From Rhodospirillaceae bacterium (GTDB lineage: Bacteria > Pseudomonadota > Alphaproteobacteria > Rhodospirillales > Magnetovibrionaceae), in the NCBI GenBank assembly GCA_002401565.1, contig NVTL01000001.1:713-6701 (forward strand): a stretch of 5,989 nucleotides of DNA. The letters are read 5' to 3'. The translations under genes were made by a program, and so were the position numbers. Positions 1-4,791 of the stretch are shown one piece after another; position 1 is the first letter of the stretch; each line of letters begins with the position of its first letter. The notes under the pieces were generated by a model. It was given only the letters and a program-made list of their open reading frames with translations, searched no databases and was not told the DNA's origin.

Positions 1-2
1 GC

Positions 3-152
3 GGCGAAGTCCGCATCTGCGAAAACCGCGAAGTGATTGACTCTGGGTGCCATGTTGGTGGATTCTTATCCACCTGCATGATCTTCGGCATACCAAAACC
101 CGAAGGTGGCAAAGCCCACCATCGGGGCACCCGGATCAGGAAATTCGTACAA
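3..152 (+). mobile_element. Possible decayed reverse-transcriptase finger segment of a retroelement
   Basis: The third forward frame is open across this stretch and contains GGFLSTCMIFGIPKPEGGK. This resembles the start of retroelement reverse-transcriptase domains, where a 'gF(V/L)S..F.VPK.dGG.RP' block precedes the catalytic palm. After the GGK (codon ending at 113) the expected 'RP.I' continuation is not in the same frame. KPTIG is readable in frame 1, GHPD in frame 2, and RKFVQ back in frame 3 before a TGA at 153. That suggests several small indels, as in a dead element copy or an error-prone read. No catalytic YxDD region follows, because RecQ-coding sequence begins at 193. The link to the RNase H fragment at 649-1056 is inferred from domain order only. 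The match is short and could be chance. Confidence 0.35.
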
Positions 153-192
153 TGAACCCGGTCAAACGGATGGTCGGTTGATACCCTTGCCG

Positions 193-1056
193 ATGCACAC
201 GTCGCTTGTAGATTCCATCTTGAAAGACCGCTTCGGGCTCGATGCCCTGCGCCCGCTGCAGCAGGAGATCATTGATCGCGTGCTGGGTGGCGGCGATGCG
301 CTCATCGTCATGCCTACGGGGTCTGGGAAGTCGCTGTGTTTCCAGTTGCCTGCTCTGGTCAAGCATCGGGAATCGGGTGGGCTTGGGGGCGTTGGGTTGG
401 TGTTCTCGCCGCTCATTGCGCTTATGGAGGACCAGGTTTCTGCCCTCAAGAAGCGGGGAATCCGGGCTGAGTATGTCAACTCGACTGTGCCGCCGCAAGA
501 GCGGCGCAAGCGGTACAAGAAGCTCGCGGCCGGGGAATACGAGCTGTTCTACGCGACCCCAGAACGCATGACCAAGCCGGATTTTCGCGAGGCCTTGGAT
601 CAGGTGCCGGGTGGTGTGAATCTGCTGGCGATCGACGAGTGCCACTGCCATTGCGACGCGTCGCTCCACGGTTTCGGCAGCTGGTTCCAAGACGCTGTCG
701 GTCGTTGCTTTATCGCAGGCGGGCGATGGAGCGATGACGAAGCCCTGTTCAAACAGGCCTCCGAATTGACATCCGGAGACATCTCGCGGCTTGAAGCCCG
801 CGGGGTGCACAAAGGCTGCCATGCCTTCGAGGCGAAGATTCGCCAGCACAGCAAGCTCCATCTGCACATCGACAACACGAGCGTGACAGCAGCAGTCGGG
901 AGCAAATCCGGCCATGCGAAGGCCGACAGCCTCAACGAGGAACTCGCAGACGTGCTCAAGTGGCTTTGGTCGCTCGACATCGAAGTCGTCGTCTCCTACG
1001 TCCGCTCGGAAGACAACAAAGCGGATGCAGCATCGCGGGGTTTCTTCGAGTTGTGA
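193..1056 (+). CDS. Hybrid ORF: RecQ helicase N-terminal fragment fused to a retroelement RNase H
   Basis: One uninterrupted frame encodes two unrelated halves. Residue numbers count from the possible GTG at 106; the ATG at 193 (residue 30) fits the usual RecQ beginning better, although no clear ribosome-binding site precedes it. The first half is a superfamily 2 RecQ DNA helicase: FGLDALRPLQQEII (Q-motif region), MPTGSGKS with Walker A Lys75, SPLIALMEDQV (motif Ia), YATPERM (motif Ib) and LAIDECHC (motif II, D177-E178, where Cys replaces the usual Ala of DEAH). RecQ enzymes are normally over 500 residues. Here motifs III-VI, the zinc-binding region and HRDC are absent, because after DECHC the expected 'ISxWGHDFRP' is replaced by HCDASLHGFG, the start of an RNase H domain. 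The helicase half could not be active. The in-frame join may be chance or an assembly product. The RecQ part is securely recognised; the fusion as a real gene is doubtful. Confidence 0.8.
   Translation: MHTSLVDSILKDRFGLDALRPLQQEIIDRVLGGGDALIVMPTGSGKSLCFQLPALVKHRESGGLGGVGLVFSPLIALMEDQVSALKKRGIRAEYVNSTVPPQERRKRYKKLAAGEYELFYATPERMTKPDFREALDQVPGGVNLLAIDECHCHCDASLHGFGSWFQDAVGRCFIAGGRWSDDEALFKQASELTSGDISRLEARGVHKGCHAFEAKIRQHSKLHLHIDNTSVTAAVGSKSGHAKADSLNEELADVLKWLWSLDIEVVVSYVRSEDNKADAASRGFFEL
649..1056 (+). mobile_element. Retroelement-type RNase H domain, C-terminal end of a pol polyprotein
   Basis: Residues 182-316 of the hybrid ORF show the RNase H layout of reverse-transcriptase polyproteins. 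CDASLHGFGSWF carries the first catalytic Asp (184) on the first strand. DISRLEARGV supplies Glu230. LHIDNTSV supplies Asp256. The end, VSYVRSEDNKADAASRGF, supplies Asp307 in the hallmark 'N.AD..SRG' motif. Together these make a complete D-E-D-D set. The domain would remove the RNA strand of RNA:DNA hybrids during retrotransposition. A 'W.....I.....yV.s..N.AD..SRG' ending followed shortly by a stop is what I associate with eukaryotic retroelements of the DIRS-like or related kind. That placement is from memory of the family and is not firm. The reverse-transcriptase palm expected upstream is missing and RecQ sequence stands in its place. The stop TGA is at 1054-1056. Confidence 0.7.
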
Positions 1057-1305
1057 GGTGGAAAGTGGAACTAGTGACGTGGTGGTGGTGTCGGAGGTGA
1101 GTTATTTTCCACTCTTTCATGTGTTTTTTAAAACCAAAAAGAAAAGCGAAAAACAATTCGCAAACCAAAAATGCGCAGCACAAAGAAGAAAAACGAAATT
1201 GCCTCGTTCTGTTCTCCCACAAATATTCAACAGAAGAAAATGAGCAAGTGAAATACACTCATTGCTTGTAACCGGCAACAAACAAACAATACGAAAACAT
1301 TTACG
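1057..1305. other. Gene-free A-rich stretch, probably eukaryotic non-coding DNA
   Basis: After the RNase H stop the composition changes sharply. A GT-rich run containing GAGGTGAGTT, which resembles a eukaryotic 5' splice donor, is followed by about 200 bases rich in A with A-tracts and CAAACAAACAAT. No ORF here shows recognisable protein content, and no bacterial promoter, Shine-Dalgarno sequence or terminator stands out. It could be the 3' end of the retroelement followed by host intergenic or 5'-leader sequence. I see no long repeat or RNA gene in it. Confidence 0.35.
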
Positions 1306-1461
1306 ATGCCTCGTCGCCCGCGCCAAGACGACGAATCCGACCGCGGTGTGTCTTCCCTAAAGAACTCCGCCGCGTCCTCCGCTGCGAGTGTGTCCCGCCG
1401 CCGCTACGCCACTGCAACGACATCGTCACCGTCATCTTCATCTTTGTGCTTCTTTTTTTAA
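1306..1461 (+). CDS. Short Ser/Ala/Arg-rich ORF, possibly the first exon of a eukaryotic gene
   Basis: An ATG at 1306, preceded by an A-rich leader, opens a 51-codon frame. It begins MPRRPRQDDESDRGV, passes through Ser/Ala-rich sequence (SAASSAASVSRRRYATATTS) and ends SSSSLCFFF before a TAA. The frame is GC-rich, unlike the A-rich leader before it and the AT-rich FecR block after it. There is no Shine-Dalgarno sequence. The low-complexity, probably disordered composition is common at the N-termini of eukaryotic proteins. Immediately after it, a pyrimidine run ending in ACATCAG (about 1447-1467) and GTAAGT (1476-1481) look like splice acceptor and donor sites, so the reading frame may not end at the TAA. 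It could equally be non-coding. I cannot assign a function. Confidence 0.25.
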   Translation: MPRRPRQDDESDRGVSSLKNSAASSAASVSRRRYATATTSSPSSSSLCFFF

Positions 1462-1484
1462 CATCAGGAGGAAGTGTAAGTCGC

Positions 1485-2169
1485 TGCAATTTCCCAGGTT
1501 TTTATTGCTCAAAACAATATTGACATTGTAACACTGATTGAGAATTCCAACAACTTCTTTTAGTGGCATTTTTGTAAATACTAGTGTCTTTGTTTTCCAA
1601 AACAGGGAGTTTACATCCTTATTAACCTTGTCAAATATTTTATTTTCAGTCTGATAAACTGCATTTTCACCTGCACTGAGCGTGATTTGTGAGAGTGGGT
1701 TATTAATATCTGTGAGTTTAACATTGCCTGTCTCAACAATTACCTCCACATTATGGCCCTGCGTTCCTGATTTCACATAAAATGAAGTGCCGGTTACCAA
1801 TACATTAATAGCATTGGTATGGATGATAAATGGCCGTTGTTTATCTTTTGCTATATCAAAAAACGCTTCCCCTTCAAGGAATACTTCACGGGTATTATCA
1901 TTGTATGCCTCTCCAATGGTAATAACCGAATTGCTGTTAAGCTCAACCAATGATCCATCGGAAAATTGAAACTGCTGAGGTGTGCTATCAGTGATATAGG
2001 TGTCTTGACCCGAAGTAGGCGTAAAGAATTCATAAATTCCCCCAACGCTGATGAGGAGTACAATGGAGGCTGCTATACTAAGCCATGTTTTGATATTCCT
2101 TTGTTTTTTAGGATAGTCTTGAATATTGAAAATCCCGGTGGGTTGTTCTGATTTTTGAATTTTGTTCCA
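1485..2169 (-). pseudogene. FecR-type anti-sigma factor fragment, missing both ends
   Basis: FecR-like proteins sit in the inner membrane. A periplasmic FecR domain senses a TonB-dependent transducer and controls an ECF sigma factor, usually for iron or glycan uptake in Bacteroidota. The minus-strand frame reads WNKIQKSEQPTGIF, then a basic stretch KKQRNIK, then a membrane helix WLSIAASIVLLISVGGIY (from 2085 downward). The periplasmic FecR domain follows, with FSDGSLVELNSNSVITI, REVFLEGEAFFDIAKD, RPFIIHT and VLVTGTSFYV. The start of the C-terminal DUF4974-like region is LVFTKMPLKEVVGILNQCYNVNIVLSN. Homology stops after NLGNC (about 1486). The residues read beyond, SDLHFLLML to the stop at 1438, look like read-through into the foreign block. 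Upstream, the frame closes at a TGA at 2203-2205, and an unrelated ORF in another frame takes over around 2157-2171, so the N-terminal anti-sigma domain is absent. No sigma factor or TonB receptor gene is in the window. The family call is strong; the exact borders are not. Confidence 0.85.
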
Positions 2170-2525
2170 TCTGAATACCCCCGCGAATTCCGATAGGCTG
2201 TTTCAAGATACGCATTAAAAAGATTATTATCAATTATAGCTATATCAAGGTCTGAAAAAGACGGATCAAAATCCGTTTTTTTATGAAGACTCAGGCCGAT
2301 TTTTGCAGACCCAGCTACTTGTATAGATGTAATTGGGATAGCCAATTTGGAACTTATTGCATCTTTTATTTCAAATTCTAGGTCTTCATTGTCAATAAAT
2401 GCAAATGTTGGGTATGATAAATACAATTTTCTCGCAATTTTAGAAGGTGGTGTCCCGTTTGATAATTCTGCTTCTATTGCATTTAAATATTGTTGCTTAT
2501 TTTTAACGACCAACGCCCCCTCCAT
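2157..2525 (-). pseudogene. Nucleotidyltransferase-fold protein, C-terminally truncated
   Basis: Starting at the ATG at 2525-2523, the frame gives MEGALVVKNKQQYLNAIEAEL and runs about 123 residues before meeting FecR sequence in a different frame. The central part, ITSIQVAGSAKIGLSLHKK followed by DPSFSDLDIAIID, matches the minimal nucleotidyltransferase pattern: a Gly-Ser turn after a strand, then a D-x-D pair (SDLDIAI) that would bind the metal. A similar 'GSAktGfSl...SDiDvaiid..lf' arrangement occurs in uncharacterised stand-alone bacterial nucleotidyltransferases of unknown substrate. The reading frame continues to a stop at 2073, but its last residues (about KNQNNPPGFSIFKTIL onward) are the FecR gene read out of frame. 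The true C-terminus is therefore lost. Base composition is AT-rich, like the FecR fragment. No convincing Shine-Dalgarno sequence precedes the start, which is normal for Bacteroidota. Confidence 0.6.
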
Positions 2526-2653
2526 GATTTAGAATTTAAACTAAAACTATACTTAAAAAGGAAACCTATCAACCATCAGAAAATGTTTCATCATTTCTGG
2601 GATTGGTAAAGTACGTCGACAATTTACTAAATTTTCAAAAATCAAAAATCCGC
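2526..2653. other. AT-rich intergenic stretch ahead of the nucleotidyltransferase, with a probable block boundary
   Basis: These 128 bases lie between the minus-strand nucleotidyltransferase start and the first copy of the hairpin repeat. They are AT-rich like the Bacteroidota-type block and have stops in every plus-strand frame, so they do not hold the missing front of the peroxidase found at 2879. They would contain the nucleotidyltransferase promoter if that gene is intact at its 5' side; I cannot identify a convincing one. The change to proteobacterial sequence probably falls here or at the repeat edge (2654). Confidence 0.4.
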
Positions 2654-2840
2654 TCGTTTTAACAAGCTCTGTCTTGAAGCTACGCTTCGCCCCCATCCCT
2701 GAAAGCTTCGCTTTTGAAGAAGGGCTAAGGCCTCAAACGCCGGGCGGGAGCGGAGCTCCCTTGGCTTACGGTCTTTGGCCGGGGGCTGGAGCGCCCCTTG
2801 TCCGGGCCTTTGGCCCCTCCCTCTGACTGTGAGGTCTGGG
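2654..2840 (+). repeat. Multi-hairpin direct repeat, copy A
   Basis: About 187 bp, nearly identical to 4587-4772, beginning TCGTTTTAACAAGCTCTG and ending AAGGTCTGGG or GAGGTCTGGG. It is a string of small perfect hairpins with mostly three-base loops. They are GAAGC/GCTTC (2676-2688), GAAAGC/GCTTTT with one G-T pair (2701-2715), GGGAGC/GCTCCC (2746-2760), GGGGC/GCCCC (2782-2797) and GGGCC/GGCCC (2804-2816). An outer stem AAGGCC (2727-2732) with GGTCTT (2770-2775) encloses the third hairpin. It has no coding capacity that I recognise. It lies just left of an inverted motif (2856) that cuts the peroxidase gene. Confidence 0.9.
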
Positions 2841-2855
2841 GGTGTTTTTTCTGGG

Positions 2856-2878
2856 AATTAAGTTAACTGTCACCGTAA
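2856..2878 (+). repeat. Inverted 23-nt motif, left copy
   Basis: Begins AATTAAGT and ends ACTGTCACCGTAA. Its reverse complement recurs at 4525-4547 with 21 of 23 positions identical. The two differences fall at the centre of an 8-bp palindrome, which reads AGTTAACT here and AGTGCACT in the other copy, so the palindrome survives in both. Glutathione peroxidase coding sequence resumes immediately after it, which makes this motif the apparent edge of an inserted or rearranged segment. Motifs of this look (CTGTCACCGTAATT) are, to my recollection, associated with REP-like elements mobilised by Y1/RayT transposases. No such transposase gene is in the window. Confidence 0.7.
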
Positions 2879-3085
2879 TTCCAAAAAGAAGTCGTCAGCG
2901 GAGACGGCGCGCACCCATTTTACAAATGGGCCAAAAGCGAACTCGGCATACTCGCCGCCCCAAAATGGAACTTCCACAAATACTTAATTACCCCCGAAGG
3001 AAAACTAGCCGACTGGTTTTCCACCATGACCAAACCGGGCAATGCGAAAGTTGTGAAGGCGGTTGAGGCTTTGTTAGTTAAATAA
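2879..3085 (+). pseudogene. Glutathione peroxidase, 3' fragment only
   Basis: The frame from 2879 to the TAA at 3083-3085 reads FQKEVVSGDGAHPFYKWAKS, then LAAPKWNFHKYLITPEGKLA and ends with TMTKPGNAKVVKAVEALLVK. This is the C-terminal part of the glutathione peroxidase family, thiol peroxidases that reduce hydroperoxides. The K-W-N-F-x-K-(Y/F)-L block is the family signature carrying the active-site Trp and Asn. The catalytic Cys and Gln of the N-terminal half are absent: only 68 codons remain of a protein usually about 160-180 residues long. In the same frame a TAA (2876-2878), belonging to the inverted motif, stands directly in front. The missing half is not found elsewhere in the window. 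This ORF was most likely cut by insertion of, or recombination at, the repeat. Translation of the remnant is not expected. Confidence 0.85.
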
Positions 3086-3099
3086 CGACCGCTTGCACA

Positions 3100-3147
3100 A
3101 CACCTAAAAAGTATTTACGGTGTCTACATTATTCACTTTTTAGGTGT
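3100..3147 (+). promoter_or_regulatory. 13-bp perfect inverted repeat overlapping a ribosome-binding site
   Basis: ACACCTAAAAAGT (3100-3112) pairs perfectly with ACTTTTTAGGTGT (3135-3147) across a 22-base loop. The right arm contains AGGTG (3142-3146), the only reasonable Shine-Dalgarno sequence for the ATG at 3156. In RNA the stem would therefore hide that site. Alternatives are a terminator for the peroxidase remnant, although the T run lies inside the stem and not after it, or a DNA operator for a dimeric regulator. The pairing is observed; the function is inferred. Confidence 0.5.
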
Positions 3148-3155
3148 GTGTTGTT

Positions 3156-4445
3156 ATGAAGCTTTTTCTTGTGCTTGCTGGTTTCTGGCTCTGTCTTTCT
3201 CTCACCTTCAGCCCCAAAGTTTCCCAAGCCGATGATGCTTGTGATCTCTTGGTCACAAATGACGAGTGGATGGCCCGCATCACTGAAGGTAAATCCATTG
3301 GGACGTATTTTACAGATTTAGATAGCTGTCTTTTTCACAACAAAGTCCTTCAAAAACAACTCAATGACACGGCTGTTCACTTTATTGAGACCTTGCCCAG
3401 CGTAGATGAGCAAGAGCTTCGTAAGAATATTTCTAAATTTCTTAAACGTGCTCTTCTTTTAAATGCCACTCATAATTTTGCTCCGTCCCAGTATATTTAC
3501 GCACTCATACATAACGCCCCACCGGAATCTATGATCGCGAAAATTTTTGAACAAAATTACGGGATTTATGCAAAATGGGTTCACTTAGCCGATCAACATG
3601 GAGAACCCAGGGCCATCTTTGATACTGCCATTCGAATGGCAGCTAAAACCCCCGTAGAAGGCTTTTCACAATCTCCCCAAATGTCATATGTCAGGGTTTT
3701 ATACCTTGAAAAAAATGTTGAAGAATTTTCTCAACAAATGCCATGGCTTACAGAAGAACTTGTTCCTTTGAAGCAATCGTTAATCAAAATGTTGAGCCAA
3801 AAAACGGCCAATAGCGTCGAAAAACACGTCTATCCCAAGTATAATTTCAATAAATTTAGAGTTCTGAAAAGCAGTGAAACACCAGTCGCTTGGAAGCTAA
3901 ACGGACAAATTCTTCCACCAAAATGCTTTGCCTACGTGTGGGTTTCCGGTGATAATTACGAATCCTTTCAAGAACGCTTTCCCATAAAAAGCCTCGATCA
4001 TTTAATAAAAAATACGGGGTTATATTTTGGCAAAGAAATTCCTAATTTCGAACCTATATATCCTTGGGAAAAAAATATGCCTGTTTCTCTTGCCAAGTTT
4101 ATTTCAAAGTGCACCGTGGAAAATTCAGCCGTCGCTCATCCATTTAACCCAAGCAAAGGCCATCCAATTAAAATTGATGGAGAAATTGTAACGGCCTATG
4201 ACAACAAAAAAGAAGGACTGGATTACAAAATCTTACACAGCATTTCTGTCAAGGAATGCCAAAGTCTGGCCCCGCATGTAAAAGGCGTATGTGAACGTGC
4301 ATTTTTATTAAGAACAGGCTCTGACTTTGGCGGTTACATAGGTGCGTCATATTGGTACACTATTTATGGGCTGTTCCGACTGCCTGACAACCGCCAAATC
4401 ATTATTCCTTTAAAACAGCCCTCAACATCATACCTTTTGTCTTAA
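3156..4445 (+). CDS. Secreted or periplasmic protein of unknown function
   Basis: A protein of 429 residues from the ATG at 3156, chosen because AGGTG lies 9 bases upstream and because the N-terminus then forms a standard signal peptide. That peptide is MKLFLVLAGFWLCLSLTFSP with a likely signal peptidase I cut after VSQA (residue 25), before DDACDLL. An in-frame GTG at 3144 would add only four residues. No other membrane helix is visible. The mature part has six Cys (in DACDLL, DSCLF, PPKCFAYVW, SKCTVEN, KECQSL and GVCERA), an even number that suits disulfides in an oxidising compartment. The first half is rich in helix-forming sequence (LRKNISKFLKRALLL, ESMIAKIFEQNYG); the second half has more aromatic, strand-like segments ending YIGASYWYTIYGLFRLP. 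I do not recognise a domain family. The gene stands alone between the two inverted motifs, next to the broken peroxidase. Codon use is consistent throughout and there is no frameshift, so it looks like a maintained gene. Confidence 0.85.
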   Translation: MKLFLVLAGFWLCLSLTFSPKVSQADDACDLLVTNDEWMARITEGKSIGTYFTDLDSCLFHNKVLQKQLNDTAVHFIETLPSVDEQELRKNISKFLKRALLLNATHNFAPSQYIYALIHNAPPESMIAKIFEQNYGIYAKWVHLADQHGEPRAIFDTAIRMAAKTPVEGFSQSPQMSYVRVLYLEKNVEEFSQQMPWLTEELVPLKQSLIKMLSQKTANSVEKHVYPKYNFNKFRVLKSSETPVAWKLNGQILPPKCFAYVWVSGDNYESFQERFPIKSLDHLIKNTGLYFGKEIPNFEPIYPWEKNMPVSLAKFISKCTVENSAVAHPFNPSKGHPIKIDGEIVTAYDNKKEGLDYKILHSISVKECQSLAPHVKGVCERAFLLRTGSDFGGYIGASYWYTIYGLFRLPDNRQIIIPLKQPSTSYLLS

Positions 4446-4482
4446 AGTACACAAAAAAACCACCTCTAAGAACCAACGGGGC

Positions 4483-4506
4483 CAGAGTAAATTGATTTAT
4501 GCTCTG
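4483..4506 (+). terminator. Hairpin downstream of the secreted-protein gene
   Basis: CAGAGTAAA pairs with TTTA and CTCTG around a TTGA loop, with two unpaired bases (TG) on the right arm. It lies about 40 bases after the stop at 4445. No T run follows, so a standard Rho-independent terminator is unlikely. A GGGGCCAGAG...CTCTGAC arrangement close to the CACCGTAA-type motif is more suggestive of part of a repeat unit. It could still act as a 3' end or a stabilising hairpin. Confidence 0.3.
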
Positions 4507-4524
4507 ACGGGATTAAGTTTCAAG

Positions 4525-4547
4525 TTACGGTGACAGTGCACTTAATT
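4525..4547 (-). repeat. Inverted 23-nt motif, right copy
   Basis: On the minus strand it begins AATTAAGT and ends ACTGTCACCGTAA, with a central AGTGCACT palindrome (4535-4542). It mirrors the copy at 2856-2878 with 21 of 23 identities, so the two copies face each other across the peroxidase remnant and the secreted-protein gene. It lies about 40 bases left of the second hairpin repeat. Terminal inverted repeats of a mobile unit, or scattered REP-like sequences, would both fit. Confidence 0.7.
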
Positions 4548-4586
4548 CTCATGCACCTGCCCCTCTTCCTGACGGCAAGACTACGT

Positions 4587-4772
4587 TCGTTTTAACAAGC
4601 TCTGTCTTGAAGCTTCGCTTCGCCCCCTCCCCTGAAAGCTTCGCTTTCGAAGAAGGGCTAAGGCCTCAAGCGCCGGGCGGGAGCGGAGCTCCCTTGGCTT
4701 ACGGCCTTTGCCGGGGGCTGGAGCGCCCCTTGTCCTGAGCTTCGCTCACTCCTCCTGACTGTAAGGTCTGGG
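4587..4772 (+). repeat. Multi-hairpin direct repeat, copy B
   Basis: The second copy of the element at 2654-2840, in the same orientation. The hairpins are GAAGC/GCTTC (4609-4621), GAAAGC/GCTTTC (4634-4648), GGGAGC/GCTCCC (4679-4693), GGGGC/GCCCC (4714-4729) and TGAGC/GCTCA (4736-4748), with an outer stem AAGGCC/GGCCTT (4660-4665 with 4703-4708). The last hairpin has a different sequence from its counterpart in copy A yet still pairs perfectly. The G-T pairs of copy A are Watson-Crick here. The element fills the space between two convergent genes and ends 19 bases from the stop of the transporter gene, so it would lie in the 3' region of both transcripts. Confidence 0.9.
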
Positions 4773-4791
4773 ATAGCGTTAAAGCGGGGTT

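Noticed and set aside
136..915. Long minus-strand ORF of 259 codons opposite the RecQ/RNase H frame
   Set aside because: It mirrors the GC-rich plus-strand frame, which has clear helicase and RNase H motifs. Its own translation is Arg/His-rich without recognisable domains.
3..1056. Retron, diversity-generating retroelement or RecQ-based defence system
   Set aside because: There is no YxDD catalytic region, no msr/msd-like RNA, no template/variable repeat pair and no complete helicase. The domain style points to a eukaryotic-type retroelement remnant.
1438..1484. C-terminal extension of FecR reading SDLHFLLMLKKEAQR
   Set aside because: Similarity to the family ends at NLGNC and the underlying bases belong to the preceding eukaryote-like block, so this is read-through.
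2073..2156. Tail of the nucleotidyltransferase frame after KF
   Set aside because: These bases encode the FecR membrane-proximal region in another frame, which fits the family much better.
2654..2840. Ordinary Rho-independent terminators within the hairpin repeat
   Set aside because: None of the GC-rich hairpins is followed by a T run. The hairpins recur as a block in two places, so a repeat element explains them better.
2842..3066. Plus-strand ORF of 74 codons over the peroxidase remnant
   Set aside because: It is the wrong frame. The frame from 2879 to 3085 carries the glutathione peroxidase signature, whereas this one gives Arg-rich sequence with no domain.
2654..4772. CRISPR array or tRNA genes in the repeat regions
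   Set aside because: There are only two long copies 1.7 kb apart, without regular short repeats and spacers. None of the hairpins forms a cloverleaf with T-loop and acceptor features.
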